Assembly (NCBI RefSeq): GCF_918797505.1 | Contig: NC_092797.1 | Coordinates: forward strand, 49,884,157 to 49,948,156 | Direction: 5' to 3' | DNA length: 64,000 nt | Source: Bemisia tabaci | Taxonomy: Eukaryota > Arthropoda > Insecta > Hemiptera > Aleyrodidae | In this document: positions 1-28,790 of the stretch, in pieces | Layout: each line of letters begins with the position of its first letter | Position numbering within the stretch: the first letter of the stretch is position 1 | The notes under the pieces: model-generated | Seen by the model: only the letters and a program-made list of their open reading frames with translations | The model's database searches: none | What the model was told of the DNA's origin: nothing | Position numbers and translations under genes: made by a program

Positions 1-177
1 ATTTACCCAGTACACGGAAAATTCATTCGCAGAAAGAAGGAAAATCCAAAGAAAGAAAGAACGAAAAAAAAAAAGAAAAAAAGAAGAAAAAAGAATAGCC
101 AAACGCAACAAGAGGAACACCAAAACAAAAATAACTAAGTAAAAGAACAAAATGAGGATGGAGATTCAAGCACCTTT

Positions 178-1116
178 TAGTAGGGCGGATAAGCATAACA
201 ATCGTGCATTTCTGGAAGAAAGCATGAAACTTTCAGGATATCATCTTTACCTATAGAAGGTTCAATTTCGCAAGTGAGCCCAAAATTCTGAGGCCATGGG
301 GGCCGGGGGGGCAGGGGGCCCTGATTTCGCTATGTTTTGCCGAATTTTCGCGTTGGATCATCGTGAGAACGCCGTTAACAATGTAAAATGTGATCAAAAC
401 CTGTGTAAACGTCATTAATAGGTTCTCTCAAACAGTATCCTAAAATGCTAGCACTGTCCGATCCCGGAGCACCCCTCAAAATGCCTAAAATTCAAAATGG
501 CGCCCATAATAAGGCCTCCGGAATATCGGTATTTTCACTTGTGCATATCCTGTCATGTGAGGTATCGTTTTCCATGTAATTTTGGTCGCAGATTTCATAT
601 TTGAAGTCAAAACAACCCCCCGGTCAAAATTGGTGCCCCCAATCCAAGATGGCGTCCAGATTTGAAAGGCAGGAGGGTGCATTTTTTAAACTTTTACGCG
701 ATAAGGCAAGTGATATGTCATTTCCTATGTAATTTTGGTCGTAGATTTCATTACTGAAGTCAAAACAGTCCTCCGGTCAAAATTGGTGCCTCAAATCCAA
801 GATGGTGGCCAAATTTTAAAGGCAGGAGGGTGCATTTTTTCAAATTTTTACGTGATAAGGCAAGTGATATGTCATTTCCTATGTAATTTTGGTCGTACAT
901 TTCATTACTGAAGTCAAAAAAGCCCCCCGGTCAAAATTGGTGCCCGAAGTCTAAGATGTCGGCCAAATTTGAAAGGCAGGAGTGTGAATTTTTATGAGAA
1001 AAATAATCACGTGAGATGACAAGAGAGGTAGGTATCAATTCATACGCATTTTTAGTCAACAAAACGAATCTAAATGAAATGTAAAAAAAATCTTTTACAC
1101 AAAAATGAAACGAGAT
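178..1116 (+). repeat. Left inverted arm with tandem ~153-bp units
   Basis: Units begin near 592, 745 and 899, each starting ATTTCAT and carrying the phrases GGTCAAAATTGGTGCC, CAAGATGG and GGCAGGAGGGTGCAT. A more diverged unit precedes them near 485-590. Spacing is 153-154 bp. The G-rich stretch at 296-320 is the counterpart of the C-rich stretch near 3310-3330 in the right arm. The 65- and 80-codon open frames in this arm are mirrored exactly in the other arm and are not taken as genes. Confidence 0.8.
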
Positions 1117-2504
1117 ATCAAGATGATTGCCATCATGGCTGACAAGTGAAAAATGATGAGCCACTAATAGTGAGGTGTCTTGCTGGTTACTGCACAAAAA
1201 CTCTGAACTCAATTTCAGATGCCCTAGACTCAGAGGATGAACAATTAATAAGTACCGAAAATAATTTAGAAAACTTTCAGTCGGTTTCAGTTGGTGGGTC
1301 TCTACTCCATCGAGTGCGATCGAAGCATAGGCATACTTACGAATCCATTGCACAAACCTATGTTCCATCAAATTGATGAGCAGACACCAATGTTTCTTTG
1401 CGTTTTCAAAGTGATGTTAAACGCGCAAAATCCGAGATGATAGCTGTTCTTGCATGCGTTTACTGGTTGCCATTCAACCCCTCACATCCATAAAATAGGA
1501 ACAGCAACTTTATTCTGTACGCTTTTATGTGATCCTTACCTGCAAGAATCTAAAGAAAGGTTCTTGGAACCTAATCAAAACCATGAACGGATATAAAGAG
1601 CTGGAAAGGAGTAAATCGATGGTGAAACTGCTTAAATACTATTTCGATTTGCGGTGTTGCAGACTTCTTGTCATACTTCCGTTCCTTCATTAAAAAATAC
1701 TTGAGTCATTTCTTGAAAACTTTGCTTGTTTTTCACTCTCTATGTGAGGAATATTCTGTAAAAATGTCAAGCCATGATGTTGGTTTGGTCCCCTTTCAAA
1801 AAATAAAATAGGAGCGAATATTTTGAAATCCTGCAACCAAGATACGCTCTTTTGCTGTTTCACCGTCGAAATATTACTCCTCAATGGTAGCCAAAAAAAT
1901 GTGACTTTCGAAGACCTCCGTCATCATATATCGAAGGAAAAATTTCCAGCTTTCAAAGTCTTCATTCAATTAGAGAAATTACCCTCGATATCATCAGCAA
2001 TGAAGTAGGTAACATTAATTTAGGAGCTACTTTGATACTCAACTGTGGATGGGATGAAGTGATCTGGATGCTTGTCTTTGGGGATGGATTAATAAAAACA
2101 AGGAGCTTCATCCTATTTTAAGTGACTTGCCTCCAGCTTCCGGAATCCCCGCTTAAAATTATCCGGTGTAATTGTAAGAAAGGGAGTGACACCATGCTGT
2201 ACCACCGAGAAAATAATACTTTCGTTCTTAGACTCGTGCAGAAGTTCTGAAGACTCCAACTGTAAAAACTTACAGAACCGTAGGAGGAAGATCCTGAAGA
2301 GCCTCACTGGGAATGTGAATCAGCATGTGTTGATTAGGATTTTCTCCTATACTGACTGGAGAGGGTACGGCAGGTGCGTCGCGTGAAATGTCCTTATCTT
2401 TATTGAGAAATTATATGGGCTTAAAAATGAATAAAATAGCTCATTATAGATGCTCCTGTTAACATCATTCCTACCGTGGACGGCCAAACTGATCACCCTC
2501 TTAA
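1117..2504. other. Unique centre of the foldback element, decayed
   Basis: This is the non-duplicated centre between the two arms. It has no long open frame. A 76-codon frame at 1146-1376 (+) contains the phrase IVRCLAGYCTKTL, which faintly recalls a conserved turn in P/THAP- and hAT-like transposases, but this is too short to assign. The stretch 1805-1870 carries the dispersed intronic repeat also seen near 19970, 24460 and 54840 (a TGCAA-rich core followed by GAGATAC or AGATACG). The centre may be what remains of a transposase gene or captured DNA. Confidence 0.4.
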
Positions 2505-3459
2505 TTATCTCGTATCATTTTTGTGTAAAAGATTTTTTTTACATTTCATTTAGATTCGTTTTGTTGACTAAAAATGCGTATGAATTGATACCTACCTCTC
2601 TTGTCATCTCACGTGATTATTTTTCTCATAAAAATTCACACTCCTGCCTTTCAAATTTGGCCGACATCTTAGACTTCGGGCACCAATTTTGACCGGGGGG
2701 CTTTTTTGACTTCAATAATGAAATGTACGACCTAAATTACATAGGAAATGACATATCACTTGCCTTATCACGTAAAAATTTGAAAAAATGCACCCTCCTG
2801 CCTTTAAATTTTGGCCACCATCTTGGATTTGAGGCACCAATTTTGACCGGAGGACTGTTTTGACTTCAGTAATGAAATCTACGACCAAAATTACATAGGA
2901 AATGACATATCACTTGCCTTATCGCGTAAAAGTTTAAAAAATGCACCCTCCTGCCTTTCAAATCTGGACGCCATCTTGGATTGGGGGCACCAATTTTGAC
3001 CGGGGGGTTGTTTTGACTTCAAATATGAAATCTGCGACCAAAATTACATGGAAAACGATACCTCACATGACAGGATATGCACAAGTGAAAATACCGATAT
3101 TCCGGAGGCCTTATTATGGGCGCCATTTTGAATTTTAGGCATTTTGAGGGGTGCTCCGGGATCGGACAGTGCTAGCATTTTAGGATACTGTTTGAGAGAA
3201 CCTATTAATGACGTTTACACAGGTTTTGATCACATTTTACATTGTTAACGGCGTTCTCACGATGATCCAACGCGAAAATTCGGCAAAACATAGCGAAATC
3301 AGGGCCCCCTGCCCCCCCCCCCGGCCCCCATGGCCTCAGAATTTTGGGCTCACTTGCGAAATTGAACCTTCTATAGGTAAAGATGATATCCTGAAAGTTT
3401 CATGCTTTCTTCCAGAAATGCACGATTCTGGGAACTTTTCCCCCTTATCCGCTCTACTA
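2505..3459 (-). repeat. Right inverted arm of the foldback element
   Basis: It is the reverse complement of 178-1116, including the tandem ~153-bp units in mirror order. The open frame at 2941-3138 translates to exactly the same 65 residues as 485-682 on the other strand, so the arms are very similar. At the outer end the match loosens: about 20 bases next to TTATCCGC differ (3436-3450 against 185-204). Confidence 0.8.
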
Positions 3460-4304
3460 TTTGTAGAAATGAGTTTTTAACCATCTAAAAAAAGGTAATG
3501 ATAGAGAAAAAACTCTAATGCCATTTCTAATTTTCGGGAAACAACTCTAATTTCCACGATTTTGCAGTCGCTGCACTCCCGACGCCTTCACTGTTTCTCC
3601 GAAAGGAATTCTTGTTGTTTTTACAAGATTTTCCGATTACCGCACTGTGCCTCTCTCTCCTCAGAGTAACGTAGCCCACTTTTTTCGAACGCAAGCTCAG
3701 AGATAAAACGCAGAGCGAGGAAATGAAATATGGCGCGTGATCCGAGAAACTCTCACGATTAATTTCCCCTCGTAAAAATAAGACGAATCCGCCGCATCGC
3801 GAATCGATGGACTTGTTTTTCGGTTTCGCAAACGTCATAGGGTGGGGCAGAAAATTGCATTCAGCTCGGCACAGGAGAATGATTGCTGAGCTTTGCTGAA
3901 GTAATACCACCAATGTAAACATTTGACAATCCCGCAGGGATGCAAACTCAGGACTTTTTGATGTCGTTCATATTGATTGCCTTTCACGGCTTGCTTCACC
4001 CGGTCGTTTATGTCGCTGAACCGCGAACCTCTATCTGCACATGGACGTATCCATGTTAAAAACAGTGGCGAGGCGTGAATGATCGATTTTCGATATTGCC
4101 CCATTTGTAGCTGTGGTAATAAGTCGATTATTAAGGTGTTCGCTGCGAACACCCTGTTTATCGATCCTTTCCCATAGTTTCATAGCAAATCAATCGATGT
4201 ATCGCAAAACACGCCACGCCGCTGGTTAAAAAGAACTATGTTGCACATAAATCCTCATGCCCGTAGTTCCTTTTAGCGTAAATACGTCCAGTTCTGCCGT
4301 GCAA

Positions 4305-4570
4305 AGGAAGAGCGCCGTATGAGCCTTCAGGCGTTGCCAAGTTTCCTCCGATTAAAAGCGAATTTACTGGGAAAATTGCGAATATTATTTTCCAAAATTG
4401 TCAGAAAATTTTGTACGCAATTTAATCTGAATTATCTGAAAGTTTCAAGGAAAAATATGCATGGATGTTGTCAAAAATACATGTTTTATCGAGGAAAATT
4501 TGGCAACTCTCGAATGTTCGCACGGCGTTTTTCCTCAGTACGGCAGAGTTGTCTTCTTGGTAATGACCAG
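4305..4570 (+). repeat. Dispersed repeat, copy 1 (second copy at 28530-28790)
   Basis: This stretch aligns in the same orientation, with many substitutions, to 28530-28790. Shared landmarks in order are CTCCGCATGAG/GCGCCGTATGAG, TCTTCAG/CCTTCAG, TCTGAATTAT, GGAAAAATAT, ATGTTTTA followed by GGAAAATTTGG/GGAGAAATTTGG, and GAATGTT followed by GGCG-TTTTCC. Its identity is unknown; it is an old interspersed repeat. Confidence 0.55.
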
Positions 4571-4842
4571 TGCACGATGTGGATGGGTCTCGTCGGAAAC
4601 AACCTAACTGTATTTCACGTTGCCTACTTGTCTCTCGTATATTATTTTTCAAACTAGAATTGAGCAACACAATGCTTCGAAAATTTCTCTGGATTTTCCT
4701 CTGATTATGAAAAAAAATACTTCTTTTCAAATCAAAATGTTGCTTAGTTTTCTGGGAATGAAATAAAACACGAGAAAAAAAATTGGGACATTTTTTATGT
4801 CAGGCTAAATGTATGGGTTAAAGTTAGACTGATCGTAATGTA

Positions 4843-5053
4843 CACTGAAAAAAAAAGATTGGTAGAATTTACCATTCCTTCACGCTGTATTTCACACAGC
4901 GTGAATTCGAAGTAGATTCTGCCAGCGGAATGGTTACCTGTACCAGTATACAGTAACGTTTACCTTTCTTCTGGCAGAATTGACTGAATAATTGACGCTG
5001 TGTGAAATACAGCGTGAAGGAATGGTAAATTCTACCGATCTGTTTTTTCAGTG
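4843..5053. mobile_element. 211-bp MITE with ~60-bp inverted repeats and TA duplication
   Basis: The ends read CACTGAAAAA and TTTTTCAGTG, and about 60 bases of each arm are complementary (GGTAGAATTTACCATTCC and ACGCTGTATTTCACACAGCG blocks). TA dinucleotides flank both sides (4841-4842 and 5054-5055), as expected of Tc1/mariner-type insertion. It has no coding capacity. Confidence 0.85.
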
Positions 5054-5498
5054 TAATAACGTCCAATTTGAGTGAGGTATTAAAATACCGGTATTAAAAT
5101 ACATTGTGATGAGTTTTACCACTTTTAGGCTTCAACGGGAATCTGAGAACCCACCGTAGAAGAATTCATGTGGTTTCTACGTGAGTCGTACATAGACATT
5201 CAATAAGCTCCTTGGTAAAGTCGACATCATGCTGAATATCATGATATCAGGCCGAAGCAGTGTGATATCATGCTGGCTCAGCATTACATCAGTATGATGA
5301 TATGATGGCAGGAAAAACCAGTATGATAAAAGTATGGCACTAGCAGGATAATTGACGCAACAAAGAAACGCTTTTGATTAGAATATCATGCTGATACCGA
5401 GTATCATACTCCGATCATATAGGAGAATCGGTCAATTCTCATCATGATATCATTCGGATTGACTTCGCTAAGGATGAACTGCATGGATATAATCATAA

Positions 5499-22242
<16,744 letters not shown>

Positions 22243-24269
22243 TGAAATAAAGGTAAAATAAAAAATATGAATGTATTCGCATCCAGCCTCGTGTATTTGG
22301 TCTGTGATTTGTTTTATTGAGTTACGCCACTCAATTCTTATGAGTCAATGTTTCATTTTTGATTTTTAGTGTATTTTAATTGTTGTCAATTTTAAGAACA
22401 TTTTAACATTACTTTCATGAAATTACCATTAATATAAGGTCCTAACACTTGTTTGACCATATTCTGTGGCTGGTTAGGTTCTCAATTCAAAATTTAATGC
22501 GATGAATGAAATGTCAGTGGGAAACAAACTCAATTTCAATACTTGCTATCGGCAGATAAATTATCGTCGTGACAGACTAAATTTTACTCTGGTCCAACTT
22601 TTTTTACAATTTTTATTTCAACTGTTCTGCCAATTGCCTTTTTTTAGAAGAGAAAAAAATTATTTTTTCTTTATTTTACGGACCTTACTTTTTGCCATCA
22701 GTTTTACCAGTGAATTTTTATTACTCAGTAATTTTCAGTGCCAAATTTCTTTCCTCTGAAGAGAGATCTGACTTTTTGATAAAACTATATAGACTTGGAA
22801 TTCCCCATCTAGCCTATAAAGGTGCTATTAAAAGGAAATTTTTGTCCTTCTTATGCCCTAAACCTTTACCCAGACTCTTTAGTTTCCCTTGGGCCTGTCC
22901 TTGACAAGCTCAAATTGAATATTCTACTAATCTCTGGCATGTATTTCAATGCGAGGAGCACCAAAAAAAAAACTGTGGAATGCCTCTGTCAAGCCATGTT
23001 GTAAATACAACTATTACACAAGTCTCAACGATAATTGAACCTTAACAGATATGTTAAAGTTAGGTCTACCAGCACCAGTTTTGATGTATTTTTTAGGTAT
23101 TTCTTTTCTTTTATTACTGTAATTTTTAATTTATTCTTAAGTTCAGACAACAACTTAACTTGTTTTCACCAAGTATTGATACGTATTTCTCTAAGCTAAA
23201 AAACTCAGACTAAGTTTGACACGGACTAAAGTTGCAATGACTTCAAAATATTCTTCCTTTCATTGATCTCTGCAGTAATTGAATTCTAGAATTTTGATGT
23301 TTTATTTAACAACTGGGGGCTTTTTATTATTTTTGCTGCAATTTGAAATTTAAATTAGGGAATACCAAGCACTTTTTATTGAAGAATTTTTTTATTTATT
23401 TCATCATTCATCATTTTAACTTTCACTTTATTTTACTGCATTATATTGAAATGCAATATTTAACCAAAGTGATTTGCGAGAAAGATTGTCAAAGGATTTT
23501 CTGTGATGACATGATCTTCTCAAACGCATGCTGGCCATTAGTATTATGTGTTTGATTTCAAAATGCATGTATAAGTACTTCGTTTGCAGTTTATGCATAT
23601 GAGTGTAAAGTGTTGCATGATTTTTTTTTTTTCAGTGTCTTTTAAATAAAGAAAAAATGAAGCCAGGAATTTCTATCAAATTCCTTATGTAATTAATAGT
23701 TTAAATCATGGCTTTGAAATCCTTAAATAATGTATGATTTTATGTGGAACTTTTTCTTTGCGAATGTTTATCGTTATTGGTAGTCATCATCATAATTCCT
23801 CAGTAATGTTAGAGTTTGAGATGGTTTCCAAGCAACTAAGTCAGTTTATAATTTATCCAGTCTTTTCAGGAGTAAACAACTTTAATTTATCTATCCTCCA
23901 TCGTGGCACACAAATGTAAAATTAACAAAGAAAAATTAAAAAATTTGGAAGTTGGTTTTTCTTGACAATTACACTGTAAATTTTAACTCTCACGAAGGAC
24001 TCGTGAATTCATTTTTAATTGTTTGACTGTTTGAAGCATACTCCCTTTTTTGCATCATATTATTTTTCCCATATTTTTGATGAGCGTTTTTCCACCATTA
24101 TTCAGAAGTAAATTATGTCTTCCAGAAATATTTGTTTGTTTAATCTTGGAATCAAAGATGTAAATGTCCATCTTTGTAACGAAGTGTAGTGTGAATTTAT
24201 TTTTATCTTAAAAATGATGAAGCCTGAATAATGATGTTTGACCTGTCAAAAAATAAATAATTGTAGCAT

Positions 24270-24530
24270 ATCGATGGCCAAAGTGCGAAATCATGTCTCT
24301 CCATAGTGATGTTTCAAAATTTCCAGTCCTATTCTTTTTTTCTAAAGGTAAATAAGTTAACCACATAGCTTGAAATTATACAGAATATGTTCTACTAACC
24401 GAATCAAGGAAGTTCTCAAGAGTTTGAATCAACTAGTTTTCCAAAGAAAAAATAATGTATGACAAAAATTTTGCAACGTTGCAAACAGAGATATGTAGCT
24501 CCGCGTTTTGGCCATTTATTTTTTTTGTTA
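24270..24530 (+). repeat. Dispersed repeat, copy shared with 46380-47250 and 54680-54890
   Basis: Shared blocks in order are CTCCAT-G-GATGTTTCAAA, TTCCAGTCCT/TTCTGGTCCT, CTTGAAATT-A, CAGAATAT, then TTTTCCAAA, and finally TTGCAACGTTGCAAACAGAGATA. The copies are old. No coding sequence or clear ends are visible. Confidence 0.5.
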
Positions 24531-25377
24531 CTTAGCAGGAAGCATACAAGTTCCCATCTTGAACCTATCCTCTAAGCGATCACTCGAGCAGCCGGGGATC
24601 GAATTTTGTGGGTCCTTTCAATTGTACATACTTACACATACTGAAGAGGAGTCATGACTATATTTACTTTATTTAAGTCCGTTGTAGTGCCTCTGATGGC
24701 CGGTGGTGCAGCTTACAATCGCTCATTGAGGGCTGGTATATTTCCGTTTAAAAGTACTAACTAGATTTGCCCCAATGGATTCAATTTGAATCCATTCTCA
24801 TGGAAGGACAAATTTAGATTTGTTCACTCGAACTTAGGAACAGAGACTTCCCGCCTTCAATATAGCTGCTCGTGATTGAGAGCTGGGAGATAGTTCAGTG
24901 CAATTTTTATAAAATAATGTCACACAAGCAGACTATTCGATGGTCATTTGAATATTTTGCATATCATTGTCCCTGTGCTAAGATTTATATTTTATGTGTT
25001 CAAATCATCGGTTCCATTGAAATAACTTACATTGGCAGGGTCACTATCAGTCTGAACTTGAGTTAAAATTTTAGAGGCTCTGTTGATCGCAGTATCTGGA
25101 ACAGGACTGAATTTAATACATGTTTTGGTCCTGTTCAACCCACTTTGTTCTCTGAGAGTATATACTCATCAGTTTAGTTTTAAATGTTTTCCTTTCCTTG
25201 CATGTTACGAAAACAGATAGTTTTACTTTCTTTTCTCATGCTTGTAAGTTTCTTGAATGATCATTACATTTTCTTTTCTAGTTAAAAATTGTTTTCTTCT
25301 AATTTCCCAATACATAAAGATCAGGGAAATAAGAGCAGAGCTGTGAGTTCCTGAAAATGTAGAAACAGAATGACTAT

Positions 25378-25641
25378 AATTCGTTGTCTCCTGCTTGAAG
25401 CAACGTATCTTGGTTGCGCTGTCTCAGTATCTCTTAATAACATTTTATTTTTTTGTATGAGAACCATTGTATGAATTTGCTTAACAAATCCCGTGACTTT
25501 TCTTCAATTTTCGTGAAAGAATACACCTACAATTTTTTGACAAATTTGGATAATGAATCTCCCATGAAAAAATAAAATGTTCATAGAAATACAGAAACAG
25601 CGCAGACAAGATACGTTCCTTTGTGCGAGAGACGACGAATT
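25378..25641. repeat. 264-bp inverted repeat, MITE-like
   Basis: The left end AATTCGTTGTCTCCTGCTTG pairs with the right end GTGCGAGAGACGACGAATT. The AACGTATCTTG / AAGATACGTT and TGCGCTGTCTCAG / CAGAAACAGCGCA blocks also pair, giving ~75-bp arms. A single arm-like copy is present near 29040-29095. Confidence 0.6.
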
Positions 25642-25654
25642 TGACCACATTTTC

Positions 25655-26212
25655 CAGTAAGGAACTATTATTTCTGGTTCATTTTAGATACAACGTATGT
25701 ACCATTATATTCTCTTTCTAGATAGGTGCTTTTCTAAATGAGCCTGAAACGTTGCCTACAAGAATGGAGAGTCTATAACCACTTGGTTTCATGACGTCAA
25801 ACTAGTAGAGTAATCGCTGTGTTAACCAATCAGAGCTGCTGTCGATCGGCCAAAGTTGCACGAGCGGCACTTTTGAATCTTAGTGGGGTAACGATTTTCG
25901 GTATTTAGTCACGTTTAGCTTTTATTTCCTCAATTATCAGACAATGTAATTTATGAACTAGGCAGTTTTCTGCTGTGAAATTTTATCTTTTTTCATTAAG
26001 GTTCCTATGAATTTTCGCATAAGATCAACCCCTGAAAAGATACTAGCACAAAAAGAACATGTGTCATGCGTTTTCCCATAAGAACTTATGTTAAATCGCG
26101 GCCGAGTTTCATCTACTAGTGTGACATCACTGAATCGAAGTTACGGCCTCTCCATTCTCGTATGCAACGCCTGAAATAGTTGTTCCTTATTGTAAAATGC
26201 GCTTTAATTAGA
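25655..26212. repeat. Possible inverted-repeat element
   Basis: CGTTGCCTACAAGAATGGAGAG (25750-25772) pairs with CTCTCCATTCTCGTATGCAACG (26150-26171), and TAAGGAACTATTATTTC (~25661) pairs with GAAATAGTTGTTCCTTA (26175-26191). The pairing is patchy, so this is an old or composite element. Confidence 0.4.
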
Positions 26213-27370
26213 TCCAAAATTCTAGGAGTTGCCTACCTAGCTATTTTGATCAAAATTTTTGAATATGCTTGAATACCTTTTTTTACCTGGTAAGCTTACT
26301 TTAATGTTTGTAGGATTGACATTACTTCAAATTAAATATAAATGACAATCATTTTTAAATTTTTTCAATGAAATCACAAGTTTATATTACACTTCAACTA
26401 AAATCTGCAACCAATCTAGTATTCAGCCAACAAACTGTGAAGCTTGTATACTGGCAGATAGGCTATGCCAATTTTACAAAATATACGTTCATTTTAAGGC
26501 AAGTGATGAAAACTCAACTGGCTATCATTATTGAAAAAGCCCCGCACATCAGTGCGGGTCTACTGGCTCTCAGTACATTTTGATGTAATCATAGTAGGTT
26601 TTGGTCCAGTTGCAGTCGAAGTATTTGCGATTAAACATGTTTTTTTAAGAGGAAGTGGGAAGTCCAAATTAGGAATCAAATCCAACCAAACTTTGTGCTC
26701 TCTTGTGGGCTGGATATTTTTCAAAAACATTGAATCGCATAGACCGTGTATCCTGTGTTACGGAAGGCAAGACAACTTTTAAAAATTTGCATGCCGATGA
26801 GTGGTGGCAACGACCCACATCGATGAGCTTGTGTGTCCCAGTTGCGCACATCTGCGCATGCACAGTAGCGGCTCCAGTGAATTTTTGTCAGATTATGAGG
26901 TTTTTTCCTCGGTCAATAATTAGTTCGGAAAAATGAAACAATGCTATTCGGGTGTAAAATTATGTGTTCTAAAACTTGTCTTCTTAGGAATTTTGTCTGA
27001 AAACAGACTCTAAACGAGATATTCGTGAAAAACCGAGCGAGGGCATGAATTCTCCATTGCCTCTCTGCAGTCTCTTCGAGTGCTTGGGACACACGCTCTC
27101 TCCCCTTCCCCGCCCGCCCATCTAGGGGCTCCGAGAGACTTGCTTTGCTCCGCCTGCACTAATCTGAGCCGGACGCACGGTCTACGTGATTCAATGTCTT
27201 TGATATTTTGCATCATACTTACGATTACGTACACAAGGGAAGTTACAGTAGGTAGCACGCTGACACAAACTTGCATGGAAATTAAATCAACATGACAAGT
27301 GACGTTTACTGTATCACATGTATTGAGTAAAAATGCTCTGTCAAAGAGTAACATGTGTAACCTTTCCCAG

Positions 27371-27421
27371 GAGGGTGCTAAAGTTATCCTTGAGGACTTG
27401 CAGGAAGCTAACAAAATGGAG
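27371..27421 (+). CDS. Exon-like segment, unassigned
   Basis: 51 bases lie between CCTTTCCCAG and GTGAGA, open in one frame as EGAKVILEDLQEANKME, with both ends on codon boundaries. It reads like a helical protein segment. A GC-rich patch lies 200-300 bp upstream. No partner exon with a matching phase was found, so it may be chance. Confidence 0.2.
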
Positions 27422-28529
27422 GTGAGAAAGGTTTTCATTTTTGTTGCAAGCTTTCAAAATCTTTGTTTGATAATATTTACCAGCATGATTGATGTAGTTC
27501 GTTCTTAATGTACAAGAAGATTACAGGTAAAAAATGCAACGTAAGTCACCTCAGGCGAAATCCAAATAATTCGAGCTTAAAAATTTTATGGAAAAAAACC
27601 TGAGTTCAAAATAGTTTGTGGTTGCTCCTACGCAAAAATTGAGTTTTAAACAAAAATTTCTCATGTAAATACTTCGGAAATTTATGTCACTCGGCTTCTT
27701 AGAGAGCAACAAATGCCAAAAGTATAGAATTTTCAAAATTTGGACAACTCTCCAGCATTCTTTCCCTGTAATATTTAAGTATTAACGTAGAAGGGGCTAT
27801 ATTAGTATTGAGTATGCCTTCTTCAGTCTCACCTTTCCTCTCGTTAGGCACCTGTAAGACTCCATCCCCCTTTTGAATCATCTTAGACGGACCTGACACC
27901 CTCCCATCCCTATTTTTTTAAAAAGTAACGAAGAAAGCCTTAAAAATAGCTGCGAAAATTCTTTTCATCCGAAAATTTTTTTTTTTAGAGTTACAGGCGT
28001 ATGTCATATGTGTGACTGAGCTTGACCCCCTCCTCCTTTCGGTAGCTTACGTAATACTTGAAGGGCCCCTGAGTATGCAGTATTTTTCTAAAGCTTTTTT
28101 GCCGTTGCCTTCAATGAATGTTTGAATTTGGAACAGTAGATGTGAACTGAGTGTTAATGCTTACCATTATTTGAGACCATGATTGTGAATAGAAAAAACA
28201 AGGTGCACTAATACAGGAAGTTCAGTTCAATTTGAAAACAGTCTACATAGCATCGCAGCAGATAATTATTGCTACTGACCCCTCTTACAATGGAGAAATG
28301 CAGTATGATCAATTTGACGGTTTTACAAGCAAAAGTTCCTTTTGTTTTCATCAAATGGTTGTACGATCGGACAATGTGGCAACATAGCTCTCCCAAAATT
28401 GAATGATGAGGAAAAATTTAAAAATTCAGGATCCATCATGTTTTGACTTGGAGGGGAAGCAATGCCGAATTAGCAATCAAGACTTCAGCATTCCTGTTGC
28501 CAAAGAAGTCTATCTGCAATGCAGCTGTT

Positions 28530-28790
28530 CTATGGAAAAACTCCGCATGAGTCTTCAGATTTTACCAAATTTCTGTTGATAAAACACGAATATTCTGAGA
28601 AATCTTTGGATATCACTCTTCAAATTTTTCAGATAATCTTGTTTGTGATTTGATCTGAATTATTCGAACACTTAGAGGAAAAATATTCTTAATTTTCCAT
28701 GAAAATTAATGTTTTAAACGGAGAAATTTGGTAACTACCGAATGTTTAGGCGGCGCTTTTCCGTAGCATTGTAGAATAAATTCCTTGTGA
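28530..28790 (+). repeat. Dispersed repeat, copy 2 (see 4305-4570)
   Basis: This is the second copy of the ~260-bp repeat, in the same orientation, with moderate divergence and the same order of landmarks. Confidence 0.55.

Larger units (their letters stand above)
178..3459. mobile_element. Foldback-type DNA element with ~0.95 kb inverted arms
   Basis: The stretch 178-1116 reappears as its reverse complement at 2505-3459 with few differences, around a ~1.4 kb unique centre. Each arm contains about three tandem ~153-bp units. Long inverted arms built of direct subrepeats are typical of foldback DNA transposons. The outermost matched bases are the CTACTA/TAGTAG ends at 178 and 3459. I could not find a convincing target-site duplication or an intact transposase, so the superfamily is not assigned. 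It lies in an ERK intron. Confidence 0.75.

Noticed and set aside
485..682. Identical 65-codon frames at 485-682 (-) and 2941-3138 (+)
   Set aside because: They are mirror copies produced by the inverted arms of the foldback element, not paralogous genes.
592..1050. Possible CRISPR-like regular repeats (~153-bp spacing)
   Set aside because: Eukaryotic context, whole-unit similarity without unique spacers, and mirrored in the other arm: tandem subrepeats of a transposon.
3527..4152. Two overlapping minus-strand open frames of 131 and 105 codons
   Set aside because: No recognisable domain, no splice context, and composition looks like CpG-richer non-coding or decayed repeat DNA.
27010..27438. 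142-codon minus-strand frame over the GC-rich patch
   Set aside because: No domain or splice support; the frame is open largely because the patch is GC-rich.
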